Shown here: one piece after another, positions 38,507 through 48,643 of the stretch
Position numbering within the stretch: the stretch's first letter is position 1
Layout of the letters: each line of letters opens with the position of its first letter
DNA from: Spirosoma sp.
GTDB taxonomy: Bacteria; Bacteroidota; Bacteroidia; Cytophagales; Spirosomataceae
Direction of reading: 5' to 3'
Length of the DNA: 64,000 nt
Assembly: GCF_026391055.1 (NCBI RefSeq)
Contig: NZ_JAPLET010000026.1
Span: 310,001 to 374,000, forward strand
The notes under the pieces: model-generated
Databases searched by the model: none
What the model saw: the letters and a program-made list of their open reading frames with translations, nothing else
Told to the model about the DNA's origin: nothing
Translations under genes and position numbers: made by a program

Positions 38507-39883
38507 ATGAAAAAAGTAATAAGCAGTGTGCTCCTTGGTTTGGTAGGCTGGTTCCTGACCATGCCTGCTTTTGGGCAAGGCCAGGGCGTTAGCCTGAACA
38601 AAATCATCGCTAAAGTCGATAATTACTATGTGCTCCGGTCTGATCTGGAAGAAGCGTACCAGTCGTACGTTGGTCAGAACCAGACGCCCCCACAAAAATG
38701 CCAGTTGCTGGAGAGCCTTGTCATCAATAAAATGATGCTGGCCAAAGCCGAGATTGACTCGGTTGTCGTTGACGACAAGATCGTTGACAGCGAACTCGAC
38801 TCCCGGATGCAATACATGGTTCAGCAGTTTGGGTCGGACAAAAACATTGTGGAAGCCTACGGTAAAAGCCTGGAGATGCTGAAAAGCGAACTTCGGTCGC
38901 AGGTAAAGGACCAGAAGGTTGTCCAGAAAATGCAGCAAAAGATCACAACGGATGTAAAGGTAACCCCCCGCGATGTACGTCGGTTCTACGACGGCATTCC
39001 TAAAGACAGTTTGCCGTACATTCCGGCTGAAGTTGAAGTAGGGCAGATTGTGCGTTTTGCCAAGCCAACAAAAGAACAGAAAGAGGTATTGCGGCAACGG
39101 CTGCTGGACATGAAGAAGCGGGTAGAAGCTGGTGAAGATTTCGCCAAGCTTGCCAAAGAAAACTCCGAAGACGTTGGTTCAGCGCAGAACGGTGGCGATT
39201 TGGGGTTTGCTAAACGTGGCATGATGGTGGCTCCCTTTGAAGGTGCCGCCCTTAAACTGAAGCCAAATCAACTGTCTGACGTAGTTGAATCGGATTTCGG
39301 TCTTCACCTGATTCAGCTGATCGAAACCCGCGGTGCTGAATACCACGCCCGCCATATTCTACTTCGGCCCGATTACAACCGTCTGGATATATCGGGACCA
39401 ACGCATTACCTGGATAGCCTGCGTACTCTGATTCAGCTTGACTCGCTCAAGTTTGATAAGGCTGCAAAAGAATATTCGGAAGATAAAAACACAGCCGATG
39501 CCGGTGGCCTCCTTCGCGATGGACAGTCGGGTAGCAGCCGTCTAGCAATGGATGGCTCAATGGAGTATGCACTGTTCCAAATGCTCGACACCATGAAAGT
39601 TGGCGCTATTTCTGCCCCCCTGCCTTACCGTACTGAAGATGGTAAGAGTGCGGTACGAATATTGTACTATAAGAGTAAGATTGCTCCACACACGGCCGAT
39701 TACACGAAAGACTTCGAGAAATTGCAGGCAATTGTATTGAGTAACAAAAAGAACCGGGCCATTGACGACTGGTTTAAGAAATCTGTTGCCGACGTGTACA
39801 TTACTGTTGACCCTGAATTTCACGGCTGTCGTATATTCGGCACCACTCAGAATAGTGCCGCTACACTGAGTGGAGGAAATTAA
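38507..39883 (+). CDS. surA: SurA-like periplasmic peptidyl-prolyl isomerase
   Basis: A 458-residue exported protein: signal peptide about 1-24 (MKKVISSVLLGLVGWFLTMPAFGQ), SurA N-terminal chaperone region (IIAKVDNYYVLRSDLEEAY...), then a parvulin domain with FAKLAKENSEDVGSAQNGGDLGFAKRG and FGLHLIQLIETRG, and a partial second parvulin-like unit after HARHILLRPD. It helps fold outer-membrane proteins. It begins the chromosomal side of the window. Confidence 0.88.
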   Translation: MKKVISSVLLGLVGWFLTMPAFGQGQGVSLNKIIAKVDNYYVLRSDLEEAYQSYVGQNQTPPQKCQLLESLVINKMMLAKAEIDSVVVDDKIVDSELDSRMQYMVQQFGSDKNIVEAYGKSLEMLKSELRSQVKDQKVVQKMQQKITTDVKVTPRDVRRFYDGIPKDSLPYIPAEVEVGQIVRFAKPTKEQKEVLRQRLLDMKKRVEAGEDFAKLAKENSEDVGSAQNGGDLGFAKRGMMVAPFEGAALKLKPNQLSDVVESDFGLHLIQLIETRGAEYHARHILLRPDYNRLDISGPTHYLDSLRTLIQLDSLKFDKAAKEYSEDKNTADAGGLLRDGQSGSSRLAMDGSMEYALFQMLDTMKVGAISAPLPYRTEDGKSAVRILYYKSKIAPHTADYTKDFEKLQAIVLSNKKNRAIDDWFKKSVADVYITVDPEFHGCRIFGTTQNSAATLSGGN

Positions 39884-40037
39884 TGCAGAATCAGGACGGG
39901 GACGCCCGGCGATGAGTTAAGAAATACAGCTTTCCTGCTTTATCTTTTATAATTCATTAGCCTTACGGTGACCCGTTTTTATTTCATCACCGCGCGGGCG
40001 GCCCCGTTTTAATTCATCATTTTTAATTGTAAAAACT

Positions 40038-41000
<963 letters not shown>

Positions 41001-41009
41001 GTATACGAT

Positions 41010-41073
41010 ACAGCCTACAAATCGAAGGGGCCGACTTTGCTAGCAAAGTCGGCCCCTTCGATTTGTAGGCTGT
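41010..41073. repeat. perfect 64-bp palindrome
   Basis: The sequence equals its own reverse complement over 64 bp, centred on GCTAGC, with GGGGCCGACTTTG on the left half. It lies between the convergent ends of the MoxR gene and the 59-residue gene, so it can act as a terminator in both directions. Confidence 0.9.
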
Positions 41074-41090
41074 GTTAGATGGCAGATCAA

Positions 41091-41270
41091 TTACTCGTCG
41101 TCATCGTCCCTCAGGTTGGTTTTACCCAGGAAGTCTTTATCACCCTCGCCCATACCCGTCGACTTGTCGTCGACGCCGGACGCATCTACATTCTCGGTTT
41201 CTTCACTAACCAGATAACCATCCTTTCCAGGAGCCTGAGGCACTCCGGGCGGTTGCTCTTTGTTTTCCAT
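41091..41270 (-). CDS. small acidic protein
   Basis: 59 residues from ATG 41270 (MENKEQPPGVPQAPGKDGYLVSEETENVDA); an upstream ATG at 41348 is less likely. It is Asp/Glu-rich, probably disordered, ending LGKTNLRDDDDE. Function unknown. Confidence 0.6.
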   Translation of the reverse strand: MENKEQPPGVPQAPGKDGYLVSEETENVDASGVDDKSTGMGEGDKDFLGKTNLRDDDDE

Positions 41271-41329
41271 AACGCGTTGTTGGTTTGTTTTCCATACAAC
41301 GCAAAACAAGCCATTAGGGTTAACACCGG

Positions 41330-42343
41330 CTAAGGCTTTAGTGTCCAAACGGACTCACTGGCAACACTAATGCCCACCTGCTGCCCAATGCGTAAATCAG
41401 TGCGGGTAGTTAACAGACGCAGCAATACATAGCGCGACAGCGCAATTTCCAATTCGTAATGGCTACCCTTAAAAAACAACGCCCGAATAGTACCAACGGC
41501 TCCGCCCTCGGTTAGCAAAATCTGCTCGGGCCGCAAACAGATCAACTCATTGGGACTGGCCGAACTGGGTAAGCCCAACGAAGGCAGGTGTCTGGCTTTC
41601 AGAATATTGACAGGGCCCGTCATTTGAGCGGCATAGGACGTTAAGGGCTGATGGTAAACGGCCTCCGGCGAGCCAACCTGTATCAGTTTCCCATCGCGCA
41701 TAATGCCTAGTGAGTCGGCAATGGAAAGCGCATCGGTGGCATCGTGGGTAACAAATAAGCAGGACGTTGCACGTGAACCAGTCAACCTGTTTGCCTCTTC
41801 ACGAACCATATCGAACAGCAAATCACGCACGATAAGTCGGTTGGGCAGGTCCAGATGGCTAAAGGGTTCATCCAACAGCAGAACAGCGGGTCTGTCGGCA
41901 ATAGCACGGGCTATAGCGGTGCGTTGCTTTTCGCCCCCCGATATCTGGCGGGGCACCCGGTCCTGCACCTCCGTAAGGCGACACAGCCGAAGTAATTCAT
42001 CGACCCGAAAGTCGCGGTAGCTCTTCTCAAAAAATCGGAGTGCATACCGGATGTTTTCCCGTACAGAAACATTAGGCATCAATTGATACTCCTGATGTAC
42101 GAGCCGGATGTCTTTATGACCCGGCACCAGTACTTCTGACGGACCTGCTACCCGTTCATCATTGAGGCTGACCGCTCCGGCATCTGCATCGGTCAGGCCT
42201 GCCAGCAGACTCAGTAGTGTGCTTTTGCCGGAACCACTGGCTCCCACAAGCGCCATAATCCGGCCGGGTGCCAGCGTCAGCGAAACATTACGAACCGCCG
42301 GAACGTCGGCGTATACTTTAGATAGTTTTGTAGCAGTGAGCAT
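41330..42343 (-). CDS. orphan ABC transporter ATPase (PotA/CysA-like)
   Basis: 337 residues from ATG 42343 (MLTATKLSKVYADVPAVRNVSL), immediately after a hairpin; the earlier ATG at 42391 lies inside the hairpin. Walker A GASGSGKST, Q-loop VHQEYQLMP, signature ISGGEKQ, Walker B VLLLDEPFSHLD and H-loop VTHDATD are present. A TOBE-like C-terminal region (LICLRPEQILL...) suggests an uptake system. No permease gene is adjacent. Confidence 0.88.
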   Translation of the reverse strand: MLTATKLSKVYADVPAVRNVSLTLAPGRIMALVGASGSGKSTLLSLLAGLTDADAGAVSLNDERVAGPSEVLVPGHKDIRLVHQEYQLMPNVSVRENIRYALRFFEKSYRDFRVDELLRLCRLTEVQDRVPRQISGGEKQRTAIARAIADRPAVLLLDEPFSHLDLPNRLIVRDLLFDMVREEANRLTGSRATSCLFVTHDATDALSIADSLGIMRDGKLIQVGSPEAVYHQPLTSYAAQMTGPVNILKARHLPSLGLPSSASPNELICLRPEQILLTEGGAVGTIRALFFKGSHYELEIALSRYVLLRLLTTRTDLRIGQQVGISVASESVWTLKP

Positions 42344-42347
42344 GTAG

Positions 42348-42417
42348 TCTGGGCCAAGCTCCCGCTTGGCCTGTTGAATTCTGCCAGGCATAAGGCCAAG
42401 CAGGAGCTTGGCCCAGA
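42348..42417. repeat. long hairpin between ALDH and ABC genes
   Basis: Twenty-five-base arms beginning TCTGGGCCAAGCTCC and ending GGAGCTTGGCCCAGA pair with a single mismatch around a 20-nt loop. It lies between the two minus genes; likely a terminator, RNA-stability element or dispersed intergenic repeat. Confidence 0.8.
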
Positions 42418-42419
42418 CG

Positions 42420-44042
42420 TTAAAAAATAAAATTCGTGCTTAAGAATGTCGATTTATGATGCTCCACAATATCATTCAAAATCGCTTTGTTGGCGGCTGT
42501 ATCTTTAGTAGCCACCGCCGACCGGATAGAGAATGACCGCAGGGCATCTTCGACAGACAGGGTTCCTTCAGCGGAATCCTTACGGCCCGTAAACGGAAAC
42601 GTGTCTGGCCCCCGCTGGCATTGAGCGTTAATGTTTACCCGGCTCACCAAGTTCACCAGTGGGTCGATTAGTCGGGAAATTTCTTCCGTATCGGTGCCGA
42701 AAATACTCGCCTGCATGCCATGATCATCTGTAATGAGGTAATCGATAAACTCCTCATTATCATCAAATACTACAACCGGAATAACAGGACCAAATTGTTC
42801 TTCACGGTACAACCGCATGCCCTCTTTAACAGGAGAAACAACCGCCGGAACAAACAGCGATGCCACGGTTTCGCCCCCGCCCTCATTGATTATGGACGCT
42901 CCACCTGCTTTGGCATCAGCAATAATGTCTGTCAGGTACTGGGTTTTGTTGGGTTCGGGAAGCGGGGTGATCTGTACACCGGCTTCCCAGGGCATTCCGG
43001 GTTTCAGCTTGCTTACTTCTGGAGCGAAGCGTTTTAAAAACGCATCGGCAATCGAACGGTGTACCCAAATAATCTTGATTGCGGTACACCGCTGACCATT
43101 GAACGAAAGCGTCCCTAAAAGACATTCTTTGACGGCGACATCCAGGTCAGCATCGGGTAAAATAACGGCAGCATTTTTAGCATCCAGACTCATGATCGAC
43201 CGCAGCCGGTTAAGTTTGGGGTGTTGCCGCTGAAGTTCATCGGCCACGCGGCTAGAGCCAATAAGCGTCAAGACATTTACTTTGCCCGACTGCATGACGG
43301 GCGGAATTACGTTGGCACCCCGCCCATACAGTGAATTAACAACGCCTTTGGGAAAGCTGGTACGGAATGCCTCCAGCAAGGGATAATGCAACAGAGAGCC
43401 GTGCTTGGGTGTTTTGAACAGAATTGTGTTACCCATCAGAATAGCCGGAATGAGCGTTGTATATGTCTCGTTGAGCGGGTAATTAAACGGACCCATAGCC
43501 AGCACAACGCCCAACGGCGACCGCCGTATCTGGCCAATAATACCTTCTTCGATGCGAAACCGCGACGAATTTCGATCCATCGTTTTTAGAGTATCGATGG
43601 TATCGTAGATGTAGGTTACGGTTCGATCAAACTCCTTGGTAGCATCAGCAAGATTTTTACCGATTTCCCACATGATTAGGTTCACAACCAGTTTTTTCTG
43701 TTCGAGCATCTTCCCGACGAAGGTTTCCATGCAGGCAATGCGTCCGGCTACCGACATTTGGGGCCATTCACCCCGTCCATTATCGTAAGCAGCTACGGCC
43801 GCATCCAGTGCTTCTACAGCTTCTCTAGGACCAGTAACGGGAAAGCTGCCTACTAGTTGGCGCTGTAATACTCCATTTTGATCGGGAGTACAGACTGGCG
43901 AATAAACGTCAGACACAGGTCCATCCCATTGGCGCATTTCACCATTGAGCAGGTATTCACGCTGGTGAATCGGTTCGATACGATAGTCGGCAGGAATCTG
44001 ATCTTCCGACGGGAAGAGTTGAAAAAGCGTTGAATTAGTCAT
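42420..44042 (-). CDS. GapN-like aldehyde dehydrogenase
   Basis: 540 residues from ATG 44042 (MTNSTLFQLFPSEDQIPADYRIEPI); the ATG at 44120 is rejected because its leader is unlike the family. It shows NAD(P)-binding FNYPLN...KTPKHG, TLIGSSRVAD and the catalytic Cys in FNGQRCTAIK. It fits non-phosphorylating glyceraldehyde-3-phosphate dehydrogenases, which oxidise GAP to 3-phosphoglycerate and make NADPH. The motif around the usual general base reads SLDAKNA, with Asp where Glu is usual in many relatives. Confidence 0.82.
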   Translation of the reverse strand: MTNSTLFQLFPSEDQIPADYRIEPIHQREYLLNGEMRQWDGPVSDVYSPVCTPDQNGVLQRQLVGSFPVTGPREAVEALDAAVAAYDNGRGEWPQMSVAGRIACMETFVGKMLEQKKLVVNLIMWEIGKNLADATKEFDRTVTYIYDTIDTLKTMDRNSSRFRIEEGIIGQIRRSPLGVVLAMGPFNYPLNETYTTLIPAILMGNTILFKTPKHGSLLHYPLLEAFRTSFPKGVVNSLYGRGANVIPPVMQSGKVNVLTLIGSSRVADELQRQHPKLNRLRSIMSLDAKNAAVILPDADLDVAVKECLLGTLSFNGQRCTAIKIIWVHRSIADAFLKRFAPEVSKLKPGMPWEAGVQITPLPEPNKTQYLTDIIADAKAGGASIINEGGGETVASLFVPAVVSPVKEGMRLYREEQFGPVIPVVVFDDNEEFIDYLITDDHGMQASIFGTDTEEISRLIDPLVNLVSRVNINAQCQRGPDTFPFTGRKDSAEGTLSVEDALRSFSIRSAVATKDTAANKAILNDIVEHHKSTFLSTNFIF

Positions 44043-44559
44043 TGTAGAGGAGAAAGATGGAAAAGAAACGGAAGCAAACGTCGCCATTCGTTCGCCGAAT
44101 TCCAACCTTGCCGAAAACAAAGTTGAGGAGTTGTTATCAGGAGTCGATCACAGTAAAGAACACTCTGAACCTGCTGATAAAACATATTTCTCGGCTCTCC
44201 CCGCTTCTCTTTGTCCGTCTAAACGGCTGTTCACACCAATAGTGCAGGCATTATCAGCAAGTATCAGGGGAAGTATAGCCCATTTATCTGGTAAACACTC
44301 CGATTATATAGCAGTCCTGACCAGTTCATAACCAGCGACTTAAGCATTACTAAACTGACTTATCCTTTTCACGCATCAAAGGCTTATTCTGCGCGGTTTA
44401 TTTTTGGCCCAGGTATTATTTTAACGTAGAGTGGGGTAAGTGTTTAAGCATTGTGTTCACTGAATTGCTCCGCATTTATTAGCCCGTTCACTCAATTTTC
44501 TAAACGTTTGTAAAAACTCCGAGTTAGAACTCCGAACATCTACTAATTAAATAAATACC
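44043..44559. other. intergenic region, no clear gene
   Basis: A 517-nt region between the ALDH start and the DUF5670-type gene. Short plus-strand frames exist (for example 44057-44242) but have no family look. It probably holds the ALDH promoter and upstream signals of the small gene, including a direct repeat of AACTCCGA; no clear -33/-7 pair was found. Confidence 0.5.
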
Positions 44560-44727
44560 ATGGGCAACTTATTATACACCATTGCAGTGATTTTGATCAT
44601 CATCTGGCTACTAGGATTTTTAGGCGTTTTAGGAACAGGTATTGCTTCAAGCGGCCTGATTCACGTCTTGCTGGTCATTGCAGTTATTGCTATAATTCTG
44701 CGTCTTATTCAAGGACGGGGGGTGTGA
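44560..44727 (+). CDS. lmo0937-type (DUF5670) small membrane protein
   Basis: 55 residues: MGNLLYTIAVILIIIWLLGF then LGVLGTG...GLIHVLLVIAVIAIILRLIQGRGV. The two hydrophobic helices and the W-L-x-G-x-x-G...H-x-L-L-V-I-A pattern fit the lmo0937/DUF5670 family, often stress-linked. Followed by a bidirectional terminator. Confidence 0.85.
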   Translation: MGNLLYTIAVILIIIWLLGFLGVLGTGIASSGLIHVLLVIAVIAIILRLIQGRGV

Positions 44728-44750
44728 GTTAACTCCTTCAGGTAATGCTA

Positions 44751-44787
44751 AAAAGCCAGAGACGACATTCAGTCATCTCTGGCTTTT
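44751..44787. terminator. bidirectional intrinsic terminator
   Basis: Arms AAAAGCCAGAGACGA and TCATCTCTGGCTTTT (one mismatch) enclose CATTCAG and are flanked by A and T runs. It serves the plus-strand DUF5670 gene and the minus-strand response regulator. Confidence 0.8.
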
Positions 44788-44813
44788 TGGTGTAATTACT
44801 GATCGATAAGTAA

Positions 44814-45242
44814 TTAAGCGGGCGACAGAGTCACTACCGTTAACCAGTAAGAAAGCAGTATATGAAAGTGTTCTTCCCAATCCAGTAAGTTAAGCGGCTT
44901 GGCAATAAACGAATTGGCTCCCATATCATAGGCTCGCTGAATATCGTCCTGATCCTGATGTTGGCTCAATACTACAACAGGTAGGCGAGGATAGATAGCT
45001 CTGATATCTTTAATTAGTTGCAGCCCTTTGTCAGGACGGGGCACAAGAAGGTCAAGCAGGACTAGCTGGGGAAACAACTGTTTATCATTGGCGTATATTT
45101 CCAGGTAATCTAATGCTTCTTCAGCGGTTGTAGCAAAGACAGGCTTTACCTGGAACTTGTTTACTTGACAACTATAGCCAATAAGTAAATGATGATCGGG
45201 ATTGGCTTCCACAACCAGCATAGATAAGGATCGATTCACCAA
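44814..45242 (-). CDS. single-domain response regulator
   Basis: A 142-residue REC-domain protein: SMLVVEANPDHH at the metal-binding turn (Glu-Ala-Asn instead of the usual Asp pair), phospho-acceptor Asp in PQLVLLDLLVP, Thr/Ser position VVLSQHQD, and Lys in FIAKPLN. It lacks an output domain, so it would pass phosphate or signal to a partner, possibly the histidine kinase 600 nt away. Confidence 0.85.
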   Translation of the reverse strand: MVNRSLSMLVVEANPDHHLLIGYSCQVNKFQVKPVFATTAEEALDYLEIYANDKQLFPQLVLLDLLVPRPDKGLQLIKDIRAIYPRLPVVVLSQHQDQDDIQRAYDMGANSFIAKPLNLLDWEEHFHILLSYWLTVVTLSPA

Positions 45243-45573
45243 TTGATTAATTTGTAGCTAAAACGGATAAAACGACAAAAAAATAACCCGTTAATGCTTA
45301 ACAGGCTTTCGAAGCAGTGAGATTGGTATAGCGACACAATGGTTTAACTGGGCTTCAAAAGTATTTTAAAATTCTGAAGGAATTCTGAAGGGAAATAGCA
45401 CTTGGTTCAGGCATCGCCTTGGAGATATATGCGCTGTTAGTAGTTAGAGCCAACCGCCATTTAGGCAATTTATTTTAACCGTATAGGTAATATGCCTACA
45501 GCCTTCAGCTGGCAAGGGTAGGAATTCGACACGTAGCCATTCACATTATAGTACAGCTGAGCGCCTTACAAGC
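45243..45573. other. intergenic region, no clear gene
   Basis: A 331-nt region between the response regulator start and the tRNA terminator. AT-rich, with no frame of convincing codon use and no clear promoter pair. Confidence 0.5.
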
Positions 45574-45620
45574 AAAAAAGGCTTTAAACACTTGTCGAGC
45601 AAGTATCTAAAGCCTTTTTG
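45574..45620 (-). terminator. terminator downstream of tRNA-Leu
   Basis: Arms around AAAAAGGCTTTA and TAAAGCCTTTTT plus inner CACTTG/CAAGT pairs form a long stem; on the minus strand it ends in TTTTTTGC, 4 nt after the tRNA. Confidence 0.75.
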
Positions 45621-45623
45621 TTG

Positions 45624-45707
45624 TACCGGGAGCCGGACTCGAACCGGCATGTCCTTGCAGACAATGGTGTTTGAGACCATCGCGTCTACCGATTCCGCCA
45701 TCCCGGC
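45624..45707 (-). tRNA. tRNA-Leu (CAA)
   Basis: The minus strand folds as a class II tRNA: acceptor GCCGGGA/TCCCGGT (G-U first pair), D arm with GGCGGAATCGGTAGACGC, anticodon stem ATGGT/ACCAT with loop CTCAAAC giving anticodon CAA, a long variable arm, and T arm GCCGGTTCGAGTCCGGC. Discriminator A; no encoded CCA. Confidence 0.95.
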
Positions 45708-45859
45708 GACAGAATCGTCACGCCAAAGCGTGATGCGTTTGTCAAACGTGGGTGCAAAAGTAGGACGCTTATGTGGCTTTTGCAAATAAAAATCAGATAT
45801 AAAATGAGGTAGTAGGTTTCTTAGAGTTTTTATAAATTTACGTTACTACAACGTTACTC

Positions 45860-48595
45860 ATGACTACCTCAACGAGCCTATCTTCCTCTCCTATCCCTGT
45901 AAACCTTTTCGCCAGCTTAGTAGACCATTCACCAAATGGGATAATCGTCTATGAACCAGTGCGCAGCGAATCAAATGTGATTACGGATTATCGGACGGTG
46001 TATTACAATCAGAAGGCAATACAAATCACGGAGCATACGCATGAGGAGATGATAAACCTGTGGCTATTTCAGCGGGCACCTTATGCACGGGCGCACGAAG
46101 AAAATTTCAGGCAGGTGGTAGAAGCGCAAACTCCATTTGATGTTGAGCATGTCATTCCCGAAAGAAACCGGTGGTTTTCCTTTGAAAATCGTCAGTTGGG
46201 TAATGGTTTTTTTACAACCATTCGCGACATCGACGACCTCAAACGAGCGGAGCAGCAACTGGAACAGCAAAACAAAGTACTCGAAGAAACGATTAGCCGT
46301 ACTCAAGAACAGGAGCTATTGCTTAAAAGTGTGCTCGACACCTCGCCAAACAGTATTATGCTGGAGAGGGCTATTCGGGATCAGCAGGACGAGATTATAG
46401 ACTTTCAGGTCGTCTTGTTCAACCAGGCAGCGCTGGGGCTGGGGTTGTATTCATCAACGGAATTAGCAACAAAACGGATTAGCGAACTGAATCCTGATTT
46501 TGTTTCATCGGGTCTGATGGCAGCCTATTGCAACGTTTTGGCAACAGGGCAGCCCTTCCAGACCGAAATTCTTGCCCCCCGGCTGCATAAACAGCTGGCA
46601 CTGACGGTTACTCCAATGGATAGTGACCAAATTATTGTTTTATTCGATGATGTTACGCAGATACGGATTGATGCAGAAGCGCTACGAAAAAAGAACGAAT
46701 TACTGGATGGTGTACTACGTACATCATTGAGTTCGATCATGGTTTACGAAGCAGTTCATGATGCGTCAGGGGAACTGGCCGACCTTCGGGTTGTATTGAC
46801 TAATGAATCGTCGTTGCGGGCTTCTCACCGTACAAATGAAAATATCATTGGCAAGCTGTTAACATCACTTAACCCTGAGACCAGGACTACCGGCCTTTGG
46901 GATCAATATGTGGCCGTTTACAAAACGGGCGAGATTTTTCGAGGTAGACATTATTTCCCCACTTTAGACAAGTGGTTTGATGCAACAATTAGCAAACTTG
47001 GCGATGGACTGGTAACAACCTTCAACGACATCACCCATATCTACTCTGTAAACCGGCAGATTGAAGAACAGGCACAGCTTTTCGACGGTGTGTTGAAAAA
47101 CATGACAAATGGTCTCTCCGTACTGGAGGCTGTACGAGATTCGGATGGTGATCCGATCGACTTCCTGTTTGTTCGGGTTAGTGAAGCTGTCTTACGAGAT
47201 ACAGGCCTTACAAGCGGGCAATTAATCGGAAAGTCTCTCCTTTCCATTTTCCCCGACGCTAAGCAAATACCCCATTGGGACGCCTTCATTGATACGCTGT
47301 CGACCGGCGTACCGAAGCATTTTGAATGGCTCTATACGGTAGCTGGAACGAACAATTATACAGAAAACTGGATCAACCGACTCGACGAAAACAGACTTGT
47401 ATCTGTATACCTAATCACGAATGAACAGAAACAGGCCGAATCGCTGGCCCAACACCGGGCATCTATCTTACAGAGTATTCTGGATGGTTGCCAAACCCCC
47501 ATTGTCCTGTTTGAGGCAATGAGGGACGAAGCCAGACAAATTGTCGACTTTCGGTATCTGGTTCAAAACGACGCAAATGCCCGTCTGGTGAACCATCCTT
47601 TAGCTGAGACTCAGTCGAAAACAATGCTGGAAGTACTACCCTATTTAGTGCCATCCGGTATTTTTGACCGATATATTACCGTTGTAGAAACCGGCCAGTC
47701 TCAGCGGTTCGAGCAGTATTATAGTGACGGTGCTGTAGAAGGCTGGTTCGACATCTCCGTTGTTAAACAGGATGACGGCATAGTTGTCGTGGTGCACGAT
47801 AATACGCTTCTGCGCCGAACGCTTAAACACGCGGAGAAACTGGTGATCAACCTACGTCAGTCGAACCATAACTTAGAGCAGTTCGCCTACATTGCCAGTC
47901 ATGATTTGCAGGAGCCCCTCCGCAAGATTCAGTCATTCGGAAATCTGCTTATCGACCAATACGGAAATTTGCTACCGGAAGATGGCCGGTTAATGCTCCG
48001 CCGGATGCAATCAGCAGCCGAACGAATGAGTCAGCTGATCCGGGATTTGCTCGCCTACTCCCGATTAAGCAGTGAACAGGACCCATTTCAGCCGGTTAGC
48101 ATTCAGCGGATCGTGGCCGAAATTCTAAGTGATCTTGAACTGGTTATTCAAGAAAAAAAGGCCCTTCTAACCATCCCGAACCAATCCGCTCACGCCTTGA
48201 TTTACATCAACGGCAACCGAAGTCAGTTGCGGCAGTTATTTCAGAATTTGCTGAGTAACGCGCTCAAATTCGTCTCGCCAGACATCACTCCGGAAGTAAT
48301 TTTCCAGGTTCGGACCGTTTCTTTCGAAGAGGTCCCTATGCAGGTTCCAAATCGGGAAAAGTCATCCTGGATTGCCATAGATACTACAGATAACGGTATT
48401 GGCTTCGATGAAAAATACCAGGAGCAGATTTTTCAGTTATTCGAACGTCTGCACGGTCGGAACGAATACTCAGGTACGGGTATTGGGCTGGCGATCTGCC
48501 GAAAAGTGGCCGAAAATCATGGCGGTACCATTATTGTGAAGAGCCGAAAGGGAACTGGGTCTACGTTTACGGTATTTTTACCAACGGTCGATTGA
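45860..48595 (+). CDS. multi-PAS sensor histidine kinase
   Basis: A 911-residue cytoplasmic kinase with no transmembrane segment. About five PAS-like units run from residue 15 to 660 (recurring patterns such as DHSPNGIIVYEPVR, DTSPNSIMLERAIRD, SLSSIMVYEAVHDASG). A HisKA dimerisation helix with the phospho-His in IASHDLQEPLRKI is at about residue 685, and the ATPase domain has NLLSNALKF, DNGIGFDEKY and GTGIGLAICRKV. It senses an internal cue and phosphorylates a separate regulator. Confidence 0.93.
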   Translation: MTTSTSLSSSPIPVNLFASLVDHSPNGIIVYEPVRSESNVITDYRTVYYNQKAIQITEHTHEEMINLWLFQRAPYARAHEENFRQVVEAQTPFDVEHVIPERNRWFSFENRQLGNGFFTTIRDIDDLKRAEQQLEQQNKVLEETISRTQEQELLLKSVLDTSPNSIMLERAIRDQQDEIIDFQVVLFNQAALGLGLYSSTELATKRISELNPDFVSSGLMAAYCNVLATGQPFQTEILAPRLHKQLALTVTPMDSDQIIVLFDDVTQIRIDAEALRKKNELLDGVLRTSLSSIMVYEAVHDASGELADLRVVLTNESSLRASHRTNENIIGKLLTSLNPETRTTGLWDQYVAVYKTGEIFRGRHYFPTLDKWFDATISKLGDGLVTTFNDITHIYSVNRQIEEQAQLFDGVLKNMTNGLSVLEAVRDSDGDPIDFLFVRVSEAVLRDTGLTSGQLIGKSLLSIFPDAKQIPHWDAFIDTLSTGVPKHFEWLYTVAGTNNYTENWINRLDENRLVSVYLITNEQKQAESLAQHRASILQSILDGCQTPIVLFEAMRDEARQIVDFRYLVQNDANARLVNHPLAETQSKTMLEVLPYLVPSGIFDRYITVVETGQSQRFEQYYSDGAVEGWFDISVVKQDDGIVVVVHDNTLLRRTLKHAEKLVINLRQSNHNLEQFAYIASHDLQEPLRKIQSFGNLLIDQYGNLLPEDGRLMLRRMQSAAERMSQLIRDLLAYSRLSSEQDPFQPVSIQRIVAEILSDLELVIQEKKALLTIPNQSAHALIYINGNRSQLRQLFQNLLSNALKFVSPDITPEVIFQVRTVSFEEVPMQVPNREKSSWIAIDTTDNGIGFDEKYQEQIFQLFERLHGRNEYSGTGIGLAICRKVAENHGGTIIVKSRKGTGSTFTVFLPTVD

Positions 48596-48643
48596 TTACT
48601 GATTTTATCAGCTACAGCTTTATCAGTATCCGAACTAATTGAT

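Noticed and set aside
45624-45707. tRNA-Leu as the phage attachment site
   Set aside because: It lies 7 kb away from the phage edge with unbroken chromosomal genes between.
45546-45785. A 79-residue protein over the tRNA
   Set aside because: The frame covers the tRNA and its terminator.
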